Translations under genes and position numbers: made by a program
In this document: positions 19,550-26,971 of the stretch, piece by piece
How the letters are laid out: every line of letters starts with the position of its first letter
Numbering within the stretch: position 1 is the first letter of the stretch
Source of the DNA: Candidatus Adiutrix sp.
Lineage (GTDB): Bacteria; Desulfobacterota; Desulfarculia; Adiutricales; Adiutricaceae
Length of the DNA: 36,983 nucleotides
Assembly (NCBI GenBank): GCA_031261565.1
Contig: JAISJK010000051.1
Span: 1 to 36,983 of the forward strand
Direction of reading: 5' to 3'
Notes under the pieces: generated by a model
Told to the model about the DNA's origin: nothing
Databases searched by the model: none
What the model saw: only the letters and a program-made list of their open reading frames with translations

Positions 19550-20389
19550 TTAACTTTCCAGATGATAATAGGGGTGGAAGTGATTCAGGGGGCCGGGGCC
19601 GCGGCCCAGACGCAGACTCTGGCGCAGACCCTGGGTAACATAAGATTTGGCCTGGCCGATGGCCTGGGGCAGCTCCAGCCCCAGGGCCAGGTTGGCGCAG
19701 ATGGCCGCCGACAGGGTGCAGCCGGTGCCGTGGGTGTTGAGCGTCTCCACCCGGGGGCCCTTAAACCAGGTTTCCCCCTCCGGGCCCAGCAGATAATCAT
19801 CAGCCTCCGGCCCCTGGCCGTGGCCGCCCTTGATCAGCACCCGCCGCGCCCCGGCCTCCCGGAGGCGCTCGGCCGCCGCCCGCCGGTCTTCCGGCCGGCG
19901 GATAGCCAGGCCGGACAGGGCCTCGGCCTCCGGCAGGTTGGGAGTGATGACCGTGGCCAGGGGCATTATTTCCTTCAGGGCCGAGATGGCTGCCGGAGCC
20001 AGGAAGGTGTGGCCGCTGGTGGAGACCATGACCGGGTCAAGCACCAGGGGCGTGGCCGGGCAGATATCCGCCAGAAAAGAGGCCACCCGCCCGGTGTTGG
20101 CCGCATCCCCCAGGAGCCCGATTTTGATGGCCGCGATTTTCATGTCTTCAAAAACAGCCTGGAGCTGGGCCGTGACCAGATCCGGCGGCAGACAGGCCGA
20201 GGCGGTCACGGCCAGGGTGTTTTGAGCGGTCACCCCGCTGAGGACGCTGAGGCCATAGACCTGGAGGGCGGCGAAAGTTTTCAGATCGGCCTGCACTCCG
20301 GCTCCGGCCCCGGAATCAGAGGTGGCGATGGTCAGGGTGCAGACGAGGGGTCTGGACTGGGGCGGGGTTGGCAGGGGCAAATCCGGCAC
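19550..20389 (-). CDS. thiD: Hydroxymethylpyrimidine (phosphate) kinase
   Basis: This ribokinase-fold protein has LTIATSDSGAGAGVQADLKTF pieces near the start, DPVMVSTSGHTFL, TPNLPEAEAL and the anion-hole motif NTHGTGCTLSAAI. ThiD phosphorylates HMP twice to give the pyrimidine substrate of ThiE. I choose the GTG at 20389 (279 residues). A GAGGAG lies about 10 nt upstream, and a strong promoter pair at 20422-20451 sits inside the longer open frame. An ATG at 20473 would add 28 residues without family similarity, and its Shine-Dalgarno abuts the ATG. Confidence 0.93.
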   Translation of the reverse strand: MPDLPLPTPPQSRPLVCTLTIATSDSGAGAGVQADLKTFAALQVYGLSVLSGVTAQNTLAVTASACLPPDLVTAQLQAVFEDMKIAAIKIGLLGDAANTGRVASFLADICPATPLVLDPVMVSTSGHTFLAPAAISALKEIMPLATVITPNLPEAEALSGLAIRRPEDRRAAAERLREAGARRVLIKGGHGQGPEADDYLLGPEGETWFKGPRVETLNTHGTGCTLSAAICANLALGLELPQAIGQAKSYVTQGLRQSLRLGRGPGPLNHFHPYYHLES

Positions 20390-20421
20390 TGGCAGTAATC
20401 TCCTCAAATTTGTATTCTCTA

Positions 20422-20451
20422 ATCTTAGGCCATCATCTTTGGCTCTGTCAA
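20422..20451 (-). promoter_or_regulatory. Putative thiDE promoter
   Basis: On the minus strand, a perfect TTGACA (20446-20451) lies 18 nt before TAAGAT (20422-20427). The predicted start would leave a leader of only 20-25 nt before the GTG, too short for a TPP riboswitch. Confidence 0.55.
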
Positions 20452-20565
20452 GGATGTTTTCGGATTTCTGCATCTCCTGAAAATGAGCTAAATCAGGCCA
20501 GATATTGGGTTTAGGGCCTTGGATTAACCAAGATGATGTATAACTTAATAAAATTATATATAATT

Positions 20566-20578
20566 AGCATAAAATGCT
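20566..20578. promoter_or_regulatory. Inverted repeat at the divergent thiD/HTH-pil control region
   Basis: AGCAT-AAA-ATGCT is a 5-bp-arm palindrome touching the -35 box of the rightward promoter. It could be an operator, for instance for the adjacent HTH protein. No binding evidence is available from sequence. Confidence 0.3.
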
Positions 20579-20606
20579 TGACAATATCACTTCAAAGTGG
20601 TGAAAT
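20578..20606 (+). promoter_or_regulatory. Putative promoter of the HTH-pilMNOPQ operon
   Basis: A perfect TTGACA (20578-20583) lies 17 nt before TGAAAT (20601-20606). The upstream 40 bp are almost pure A and T, which resembles an UP element. It points towards pilM and would give a leader of about 280-300 nt. Confidence 0.6.
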
Positions 20607-20612
20607 GGTTTC

Positions 20613-20892
20613 AGTCTGACGGGAAGTTAAGCGACTTTCCGGCGGCCATCTCGGAAATTTCAGCCTTGACGATCCCCTGGTCAAGGTGAGCCTTTCCGTC
20701 TCAACCTGAATGGGTGGGCGGCTCTAGGCTCTCAGGACGCGTAAGCAGGTTAGTATTTTCCCGCTCTAGGCACACGGGATCACAACCAGGGCGCCTGGGT
20801 TTGGTGTCAGCCCGGCCTGACTGGGCATCACCGAGGGCCGTTTCAAGGCAAACGGCAACCGGAAGGCCGGAGTGTAGCCGACAGGAGCCTTG
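20613..20892 (+). ncRNA. Candidate structured leader RNA upstream of the HTH-pilMNOPQ genes
   Basis: No gene is seen in this GC-rich stretch, but it is dense in complementary arms: 20664-20670/20680-20686 (7 bp), 20703-20708/20746-20751 (6 bp), 20760-20763/20775-20778, 20786-20790/20794-20798, 20803-20806 plus 20810-20813 with 20823-20826 plus 20829-20832, 20837-20843/20850-20856 (7 bp) and 20859-20862/20867-20870. The 6-nt loop 20844-20849 (CAAGGC) is complementary to 20887-20892 (GCCTTG), giving a possible pseudoknot beside the translation start. I found no conserved core of the TPP, c-di-GMP-I, cobalamin, SRP, RNase P or 6S RNA families. It may be a riboswitch, a protein-binding leader or an independent RNA. 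Confidence 0.45.
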
Positions 20893-20907
20893 TTAAACAA
20901 CGAGGTA

Positions 20908-21114
20908 ATGAAATTGGCAATTAATTCTCTGAGAGTGATCAGGGAGCAGCTTTTGATGAGCAAGGCCGAGCTGGCCCGCAAAGCGGGCGTCTCTCCCCTG
21001 ACGATTGACCGGATTGAAAACGGCAAGGAATGCCGCATGGAAACCAAGCGCAAGATTATCCTGGCTCTCGGCTACAGCCTGGAGGACAAGGATAAAATTT
21101 TCGCTGACTTATGA
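20908..21114 (+). CDS. Small Cro/C1-type helix-turn-helix protein
   Basis: This 68-residue protein is one XRE-type domain. The helix-turn-helix is clear (SKAELARKAGVSPLTIDRIENG), and a short C-terminal segment (CRMETKRKIILALGY) completes the five-helix fold. It probably binds DNA as a dimer. The start is uncertain: TTG at 20890, ATG at 20908 or TTG at 20914. GAGGT at 20902-20906 has the best spacing (7 nt) to the TTG at 20914. It is the first gene before pilM, so it may control the pilus operon or its own leader. That role is inferred from position. Confidence 0.8.
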   Translation: MKLAINSLRVIREQLLMSKAELARKAGVSPLTIDRIENGKECRMETKRKIILALGYSLEDKDKIFADL

Positions 21115-21130
21115 GCTGAAACATTCAACC

Positions 21131-21149
21131 TCCGCCGGTCTCCGGCGGA
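21131..21149 (+). other. Strong hairpin between HTH gene and pilM
   Basis: TCCGCCGG and CCGGCGGA form an 8-bp stem with a 3-nt loop. No T run follows, so it is more likely an RNA-stability or processing element than a terminator. Confidence 0.4.
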
Positions 21150-21218
21150 TTGGCGGCTAAAGCAGCCTCCAGCCCTTAATGTGGGCGGCGCTGGAATTGG
21201 AAGGCGAGGGTTCCCTAC

Positions 21219-22265
21219 ATGGCAATTAGTGTTTTGGGCATTGACATCGGCTCTTATGCGACCAAAGTGGTGGCTTTGGGCAACATCAAGGCGGATCGGG
21301 CCAACCTTTTGGGCCTGGGTATGGCCCAGGTGCCGACCGCTCTGGTTCTCAACTGGGAGGACGAGCCGGCCCCGGCCAAGACCGCCATCAGCCAGGCCAT
21401 GAAAAATCTGGTGGCCAATTTGAAATTGACCGGCAAGTATGTCTCGACCTCGGTCAGCGGCGACTCCATCGTGGTGAAAAAGATCACCCTGCCCAACATG
21501 AGTCCGGCGGAGCTTAAGACGGCCATAGTCGGCGAGGCTGAGCAATACATCCCCTTTTCCATCAACGAGGTCAACATCTCCTATCATGTTCTGGACACCT
21601 CGGCCACCGACAACCAGATGACGGTGCTGCTGGTGGCGGCCAAAAAAACAGTGGTTCAGAACTACATGGAGGCCATGGCCCTGGCCAAACTCAAGCCGGC
21701 GGTCATTGATGTCGACGGCCTGGCCCTTTGCAATGCCTATGGCTTTGTGTATCCGGGCAACACCGATGACGCGGTTTTGGTGGATATCGGGGCCAATATG
21801 CTGAATATCATCGTGCTCAGCCGCGGCATCCCCGTGGTCTTTCAGGATGAGCCCGGCGGCGGCCAGTATTTGACTGACGAGCTGGGCCGCCTCTTTGATC
21901 TGGGCCAGGACGAGGCCGAGGCCGTTAAATTTGGCTCGGAGCCGGCGGCCGACCCCGGTGAAGCGGCCAAGGCGGTGGACAAAGTGGTGGTGAACTGGAT
22001 AAACGCGGTGGAGAAGGTGATGGACAAGGCCAAGGCGGAAAACCACGCCTACCGGCCCAGCAAAATCATGCTGTCGGGCGGCTCCAGTCTCATCCCCGGT
22101 CTGCTGGAAGAGTTCAGCCGGTATTTCAACATCAGCACCGAGATTTTCAACCCTCTGCTCAATACCGTCTATAACAAGAAATATGACCCGGAATATATAA
22201 AATACATTGGGCCTCAGATGGCGGTCAGTTTCGGTCTGGCCCTGAGAAAGGTGGAAGTCCAGTGA
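21219..22265 (+). CDS. pilM: Type IV pilus inner-membrane platform protein PilM
   Basis: This 348-residue actin-like ATPase begins with VLGIDIGSYATKVVAL, the phosphate-1 loop typical of PilM. It also has VVKKITLPNMS, DVDGLALCNAYGF, LVDIGANMLNIIVL (phosphate-2) and IMLSGGSSLIPGLLEEF. PilM lies on the cytoplasmic face and binds the N-terminus of PilN, linking the cytoplasmic motor to the PilNOP complex. It starts at ATG 21219 behind GAGGG, and its stop overlaps the pilN GTG start. Confidence 0.95.
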   Translation: MAISVLGIDIGSYATKVVALGNIKADRANLLGLGMAQVPTALVLNWEDEPAPAKTAISQAMKNLVANLKLTGKYVSTSVSGDSIVVKKITLPNMSPAELKTAIVGEAEQYIPFSINEVNISYHVLDTSATDNQMTVLLVAAKKTVVQNYMEAMALAKLKPAVIDVDGLALCNAYGFVYPGNTDDAVLVDIGANMLNIIVLSRGIPVVFQDEPGGGQYLTDELGRLFDLGQDEAEAVKFGSEPAADPGEAAKAVDKVVVNWINAVEKVMDKAKAENHAYRPSKIMLSGGSSLIPGLLEEFSRYFNISTEIFNPLLNTVYNKKYDPEYIKYIGPQMAVSFGLALRKVEVQ

Positions 22266-22957
22266 TTACCATAAATCTTCTGCCCATTGGCGCGTTTAAG
22301 GAAACCTACCGGGGCAAGCTTTTTCTGACCGCCTACGGCATCTTTGTGGCCATTTTGGTGGCGGCGCTGTTTTTGGTGGACAGCAATGTTTTTGGGCCCA
22401 ATATTGAAAGCCTGAAAGACCAGCAGACCCAGCAGGAGGCCAAAAAAAACCAGGTCAAAAACCAGGTCGCGGCAGCCAGCGAGAAAACCACTCAGACCTA
22501 TCGCCAGTGGAAACAGCTGTCGGCCATTATGGAGCTGGAGGAGCGGCGGCGCGACCAGACCCGTTTTCTGGTGGAAATTGACGGCCTGCTGCCCAAGAGC
22601 AACGCCTGGCTACTGTCCCTGGCTCACAACAAGGGCAAGGTAACCCTGGAGGGGCTGGCCACCGACAAGGAAACAGTCAGCCAGTTTCTGACCAGGCTGG
22701 AAGGGGCCAGATACATTGAAAAAAATACGGTCATTTTGCTGGAAATCACGCAGAATATGGTTATCAACGGCATTAAGCTGACCAAATTCAAAGTTACGGC
22801 CAACACCGCCTTTCCTTCGCCGACCATCATGGCCGAGGGGCTGCCGGATTTGGGCCTGCCCGGTCAAGACGCCTTTTTAAAGCTGGTGGAGGCCGCCGCG
22901 CCGGATCTGGTCAAAGCGGCCACGTCGGCCAAAGGCAAGGGCAAAAAGGGACTTTAA
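22262..22957 (+). CDS. pilN: Type IV pilus assembly protein PilN
   Basis: This 231-residue protein has the PilN cytoplasmic motif INLLPIGAF at residues 3-11, which docks in PilM. A single membrane helix follows (about 22-42), then a periplasmic coiled-coil and ferredoxin-like domain (LLPKSNAWLLSLAHNKGKVTLEGLA). The start is a GTG overlapping the pilM stop. PilN pairs with PilO in the inner-membrane alignment complex. A lysine-rich tail is present. Confidence 0.92.
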   Translation: MITINLLPIGAFKETYRGKLFLTAYGIFVAILVAALFLVDSNVFGPNIESLKDQQTQQEAKKNQVKNQVAAASEKTTQTYRQWKQLSAIMELEERRRDQTRFLVEIDGLLPKSNAWLLSLAHNKGKVTLEGLATDKETVSQFLTRLEGARYIEKNTVILLEITQNMVINGIKLTKFKVTANTAFPSPTIMAEGLPDLGLPGQDAFLKLVEAAAPDLVKAATSAKGKGKKGL

Positions 22958-22975
22958 GTCACAAGGAGACAGGCA

Positions 22976-23641
22976 ATGGCCAAAGCAGCGGGCAAAAATA
23001 AACCAGCCAAAATAAATCTGGCCGACAAGGCCGCCAAACTATCTGCGGCGGCCAAGGCGGCGGTCTTTATCGTCACCGGGCTGGCCCTCGGGGGAGCCTT
23101 TTACGGCCTGGTTTTCACCCCCTACAGCGAAGAGGCGGCTGGGTTGGAGGCCACTATAGAGGCGGCAAAACAGGAGATAACCACTAATGAGACGGCTCTG
23201 AAAAAACATCAGGCCGTGGGCAAGCTCAGTGAAACCGTCCATGCGGCCTATCTGTATATCAAGACCTATCTGCCCGGGGAGAATGAAATGCCCAAACTGG
23301 TGCAGATGGTTTCCGATATCGCCTCCAAGGCCGGCATGACCGATGGGGTGACCCTGTTCGCCCCCAAACTGCCGGCCCAGGTCAAGGAAGACTACGCGGA
23401 AATACCGTTTACTCTGAACCTGGAGGGCGAGTTTTTGACTGTGCTGAGTTTTTTATATGATTTCAGCCGTTTAAACCGCATTATCAATGTGACGGAAGTG
23501 AGCATCGGCTCCCCCAAAGTGATAGACGCTCATCAGGAGATTTTTTTCGTGCCGGTCAAATGCACTGGCAGCACCTATCGCAGCCTGACCGAGGCCGAGA
23601 TGGCGGCTCCGGCGGCTACTAAGGGCAAAGGCAAAAAATAG
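22976..23641 (+). CDS. pilO: Type IV pilus assembly protein PilO
   Basis: This 221-residue protein has a Lys/Ala-rich cytoplasmic start, one membrane helix (about residues 27-48), a coiled-coil segment and a periplasmic ferredoxin-like domain (LNLEGEFLTVLSFLYDFSRLNRIINVTEV), matching PilO. It dimerises with PilN. GGAGAC lies ahead of the ATG at 22976. PilN and PilO both end in similar Gly-Lys-rich tails (KGKGKKGL and KGKGKK), an odd shared feature. Confidence 0.92.
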   Translation: MAKAAGKNKPAKINLADKAAKLSAAAKAAVFIVTGLALGGAFYGLVFTPYSEEAAGLEATIEAAKQEITTNETALKKHQAVGKLSETVHAAYLYIKTYLPGENEMPKLVQMVSDIASKAGMTDGVTLFAPKLPAQVKEDYAEIPFTLNLEGEFLTVLSFLYDFSRLNRIINVTEVSIGSPKVIDAHQEIFFVPVKCTGSTYRSLTEAEMAAPAATKGKGKK

Positions 23642-23680
23642 TCTTCCAACCTCGGTAATAATCAAGATGGAGCCTTTAAT

Positions 23681-24463
23681 ATGATGACCAGGCCAAGCCT
23701 TTATCTCCAACGAGCGACTTTGCGGCTGATTTTAGCCCCGCTGACTTTCATCTTTATCCTGGCTGCGCCTCTGTGGGGCCAGGCCAATACCGCCGGCGGG
23801 GCCGGGGCCGGGGACGTCAAAATTGAAGTCCTGGATGTGGCCACCGGCACCGGCTCCCGGACGGCCGGCTCCGGCGGCGCCGAGCTGAAAATAGAAGCCG
23901 TGCCGGTCAACCCGGCCGCTCTGGAGGGGCCCATGTTTGACCGTATGTCCGGCACCGGCGCCCTGACGCCCGAGGAGCAGAAAATCGCGGATCAGCACAA
24001 GGATCTTTTCGCGGCCCTGACCCAAAAGCGGACTCAGACCATGGCCACCTATAACTTTAACATCAGGACTATGGACGATCCCTTCCTGCCCATCAAGGAA
24101 GTGCGGGGCACGGTGGAGGAAAAACTGGCCAATGACCGGGCCTCGGAGGCCAATCTGCCGCCCATTTTGCGCCTGGAGCTGACCCAGTTAAAGCTGGTGG
24201 CCATCACCATTCTCTCCAGCAACCCCAACAATTCCTGGGCCTCTTTTGAAGACGGCACCGGAGCCAGTTATATCCTCAAGGTGGGCCAGAACATTGGGCG
24301 AAATCATGGCCGGATCACCAAAATTATGCCCAACGAGGTGGTGGTGGAGGAAACCGGCCGCACCGGCAATGATCGGCCCAAGATTACCACCATCAAGTTG
24401 GATGTTACCAAAACTGATGGCCTGACCTTAACAAACCAGAGCGAAGCGGCCCAGGGCCAGTAG
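23681..24463 (+). CDS. pilP: Type IV pilus assembly protein PilP, apparently not a lipoprotein
   Basis: This 260-residue protein has an N-terminal signal or anchor segment (about residues 12-35), a long low-complexity linker, then the PilP module: DPFLPI, LRLELTQLKLVAITILSS and the beta domain ILKVGQNIGRNHGRITKI. PilP connects PilNO to the secretin PilQ. Well-studied PilPs are lipoproteins, but no lipobox cysteine is visible here: the hydrophobic stretch ends in APLWGQA. So it is either cleaved by signal peptidase I or remains as a membrane anchor. Confidence 0.9.
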   Translation: MMTRPSLYLQRATLRLILAPLTFIFILAAPLWGQANTAGGAGAGDVKIEVLDVATGTGSRTAGSGGAELKIEAVPVNPAALEGPMFDRMSGTGALTPEEQKIADQHKDLFAALTQKRTQTMATYNFNIRTMDDPFLPIKEVRGTVEEKLANDRASEANLPPILRLELTQLKLVAITILSSNPNNSWASFEDGTGASYILKVGQNIGRNHGRITKIMPNEVVVEETGRTGNDRPKITTIKLDVTKTDGLTLTNQSEAAQGQ

Positions 24464-24502
24464 TTTTCAGGTTTGGTGATTTATCAATAAAGGAGATGAA
24501 TT

Positions 24503-25930
24503 ATGACAAGGGCTTACAAACAGATTTTTATGCTGGCTCTGGCCTGTTGGGCGGCCGGCCTTTGGATTAGCCCCCAGGCGGCCCGGGCGGGCGCCGCCTT
24601 GAGCGCGAGTCAGGGCAGTTTTGCCCCGGTGGCCGAGGCCGCCGCGCCGGCCGCGCCGGCCGCCCCTCCTCCGGTCTCACCGGCCGTCGCTCCTCCTGAC
24701 CCGAATGCGACGCCCCAGGCCGCGCATTACGAGTCAACTAAAATTTATACTGGCGAGCGGATCTCCCTGGATTTCCAGAATGCCGATCTGCACAACATCA
24801 TCAGGATTATCGGTGAGGTTTCCGGGAAAAACATCGTGGTCTCGGACGCGGTGAACGGCAAGGTCACTCTGAAGCTAAAAGATGTGCCCTGGGATCAGGC
24901 CCTTGATATTGTGCTGTCTTCCCGCAATCTGGGCGTGGAGGAGTCGGGCAATGTCCTGACCATCTATGATCTGCCGACTCTAAGCTCCATCCAGGCCGGG
25001 CGCGAGCGGGTGGCGGCGGAAAGAGCGGCGGCCCAGGCTCAAATGCCCCTGGCCAAAAAAGTCTTTACCCCCAAATACGCGCCCATCAGCACGGTGGCCA
25101 GCGAGTTGACTAAGATTAAAACCGCCCGGGGCAAGATAGTGGCCATTGGCAATGATATTTATGTGGAAGACGAGCCCGGCAGCATCGCCTCCATGAGCCA
25201 GATATTTTTGCGGATAGACCGGGTGGCCCGCCAGATCCTCATTGAGGCTCGAATTATTGACGCCACGGCGACTTTTACCAACAGGCTGGGGGTTGACTGG
25301 CATGTTAATTATGATAAAGCCCGGACAGGTTCTGGGGTAACACCCGGGGATGGGGTGGGCAGTATTGACATGACCCACGGGGCGGCGGCTCTGGGCTTTG
25401 GTTTCCTCAACAAAGCCGGCAGCCTATATCTGAACGCCGCCATCACGGCCAGTGAAACATCCAATGACGCCCGCACTGTTTCAGCCCCGCGCATCATGGC
25501 CGCCAATGACCAGAAAGTCTCTATTAAACAGGGAACTCAGATTCCCTACAGCACCAGCTCGGCCAATAACGGAACCAATGTCCAGTTCAAGGAAGCGGAG
25601 ATGGAGCTGGAAGTGACGCCGCATATTGAGGAAAATGGCCAGATAGTCACCCTTGACATCAAGCTGACCAATGACTCTCAGGGCGAGCTAAGCGAATCCG
25701 GGCCAGCCATCAATACCAATGAGGCGGAGACCAAGTTGATGGTCAAAGATGGCGAAACAGTGGTTATCGGCGGCATCATTAAAGATCAGCAGATCACCGG
25801 CACCAGCCGGGTGCCCGGCCTGCACCGCATCCCCATTCTGGGCTGGCTCTTTCAGGAGCGGAATATAGACAGCAACAAGAGGGAAATACTCATCTTCATC
25901 ACCGCCAACATTATACCCATCAACATTTGA
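24503..25930 (+). CDS. pilQ: Type IV pilus secretin PilQ, compact form
   Basis: This 475-residue protein has a signal peptide (about residues 1-29), an Ala/Pro-rich linker to residue about 75, one secretin/TonB N-terminal domain (ISLDFQNADLHNIIRIIGEVSG), an N1-like domain and the secretin barrel with VPGLHRIPILGWLF followed by REILIFITANIIPI. It forms the outer-membrane pore for the pilus. Typical PilQs exceed 600-700 residues because of AMIN domains that bind peptidoglycan; none is visible here. GGAG precedes the ATG. Confidence 0.93.
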   Translation: MTRAYKQIFMLALACWAAGLWISPQAARAGAALSASQGSFAPVAEAAAPAAPAAPPPVSPAVAPPDPNATPQAAHYESTKIYTGERISLDFQNADLHNIIRIIGEVSGKNIVVSDAVNGKVTLKLKDVPWDQALDIVLSSRNLGVEESGNVLTIYDLPTLSSIQAGRERVAAERAAAQAQMPLAKKVFTPKYAPISTVASELTKIKTARGKIVAIGNDIYVEDEPGSIASMSQIFLRIDRVARQILIEARIIDATATFTNRLGVDWHVNYDKARTGSGVTPGDGVGSIDMTHGAAALGFGFLNKAGSLYLNAAITASETSNDARTVSAPRIMAANDQKVSIKQGTQIPYSTSSANNGTNVQFKEAEMELEVTPHIEENGQIVTLDIKLTNDSQGELSESGPAINTNEAETKLMVKDGETVVIGGIIKDQQITGTSRVPGLHRIPILGWLFQERNIDSNKREILIFITANIIPINI

Positions 25931-25948
25931 GACCCTAGCGGTCAAAGC

Positions 25949-25984
25949 AAAGCGGCCGGGGGAGGCATCCACCCCGGCCGCTTT
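25949..25984 (+). terminator. Rho-independent terminator after pilQ
   Basis: A 13-bp perfect stem (25949-25961 with 25972-25984) encloses a 10-nt loop. The stem ends in TTT and is followed by ATGCTTTATT, a modest T tract. It lies 19 bp after the pilQ stop. Confidence 0.8.
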
Positions 25985-25992
25985 ATGCTTTA

Positions 25993-26208
25993 TTGATGGT
26001 CTCGCAAAAAGTCAATTTGCCTAATTTATATGATAATATAGGGCGGCCGACCAAAGACTTGTATTCTCTCTTGCAGCTTGATCGCCTGACCGGGCTGAAG
26101 CATTTGCGAGTGCGAGGACTGGCGGCGGTGAGTTATCGGGTGGTTCTACGCGCTCTCGGCGTCAATATATTGCGGGCCGCAGCCGTAATGGTCGCCAGAT
26201 TGGCCTAA
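25993..26208 (+). pseudogene. Remnant of a transposase C-terminus (tentative)
   Basis: The 71-codon frame contains LTGLKHLRVRGLAAVSYRVV then LRALGVNILRAAAV. This resembles the end of DDE transposases of the IS1182/IS4-like type, where an Arg-Gly-Leu helix follows the last catalytic residue. No catalytic residues or ribosome binding site are present, and the first 20 codons do not look like protein of that family. I read it as a decayed insertion-sequence fragment lying between the pilQ terminator and a tRNA gene. It could also be a chance frame. Confidence 0.4.
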
Positions 26209-26273
26209 AGAGGGCCTTCCGGTGGCCATAGAGGCCTTGACACAACCTTTTTGAAGATTTTTTGTGGAATTAT

Positions 26274-26348
26274 TGGAGCTGGCGATGGGAATCGAACCCG
26301 CAACATCCTGATTACAAATCAGGTGCTCTACCATTGAGCTACGCCAGC
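26274..26348 (-). tRNA. tRNA-Thr (anticodon UGU)
   Basis: Read on the minus strand, the acceptor arm GCTGGCG pairs with CGCCAGC, followed by T and an encoded CCA. The D arm contains TAGCTCAATGG, the anticodon stem is CCTGA/TCAGG around loop TTTGTAA (anticodon TGT, decoding ACA) and the T arm contains GGTTCGATTCC. Length is 75 nt including CCA. Confidence 0.96.
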
Positions 26349-26494
26349 TTTAAGCCATCCCAAACTTGTCTATTATGCCATATCTCCCCGGAGGTTTCAA
26401 GAACAGCCCGGCCGCAATTCCATCTTGCCCTTTGGCCCCCAGTATGATAAAAATAAAGGCAAAAATTATTATCACTATCTGGTAGGTGGCACCA

Positions 26495-26971
26495 ATGAAA
26501 AAATATATCCCGCTTTTACTGGCAGTTATGGTTTGCTCGGCTTGCGCGATGGGTGAATGGCTCAGTCTGGGCCCGGTGGCCGCCACGCCTAGGCCCTCCG
26601 CTTCCCCGGCCCAGCAGCTCAGCGATGGCCGGGCCGCTTTTAAACAAAAACTGGGCGAGGCTCCAGGCAAAACCCTGGCCCGAATCAAAAAAGAGTGGGG
26701 CGCATTGGAAAAAGGCCCGAGCCACGGCGACATGACCGGCTACACCTGGCGCCAGACGGCCCGCCTCACCGTGCCGGCCGGCGAGGCCAACCCGGCCAAT
26801 CCCAGCCAGCCCAAGACCGCCGCCCGGCCGCAGACCGCCTCCTGCATGGCCATGTTTATTGTCAACAACGACGAAAAAGTGCTGGACGCCACTTCCGAGG
26901 GCCAGTGTTTTGACTACCGGCTGATGCCCGCCTGGCAACCCTCCATCCTCGGCGGGCCGGCCAACCCCTGA
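26495..26971 (+). CDS. Small predicted lipoprotein of unknown function
   Basis: I do not recognise this 158-residue protein. It begins with a signal sequence (MKKYIPLLLAVMV) leading to a lipobox-like VCSAC, with Cys17 as the probable lipidated residue. The mature part is rich in Ala and Pro, with one aromatic stretch (DMTGYTWRQTARLTV) and later two cysteines (in ASCMAMF and GQCFDY) that could form a disulfide. The ATG at 26495 is preferred over an upstream GTG because AGGTGG lies ahead of it. Its neighbours are a tRNA gene and the macAB operon; no functional link is evident. Confidence 0.7.
   Translation: MKKYIPLLLAVMVCSACAMGEWLSLGPVAATPRPSASPAQQLSDGRAAFKQKLGEAPGKTLARIKKEWGALEKGPSHGDMTGYTWRQTARLTVPAGEANPANPSQPKTAARPQTASCMAMFIVNNDEKVLDATSEGQCFDYRLMPAWQPSILGGPANP

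Noticed and set aside
19562-20398. 278-codon + strand frame opposite thiD
   Set aside because: It is the shadow of thiD; the minus-strand frame has clear kinase motifs.
20390-20600. TPP riboswitch upstream of thiD
   Set aside because: No conserved thi-box sequence (CUGAGA ... ACCUGAUC ... GCGNAGGGA) is visible, and the likely promoter leaves only a short leader.
20703-20860. c-di-GMP-I riboswitch, suggested by AGGACGCGTAAGC and GGCAAACGGCAACC
   Set aside because: The pieces are in the wrong order and lack the GCAAACC, GGACGCAAAGCC and GGGUUGCCG framework; kept as an unassigned structured leader.
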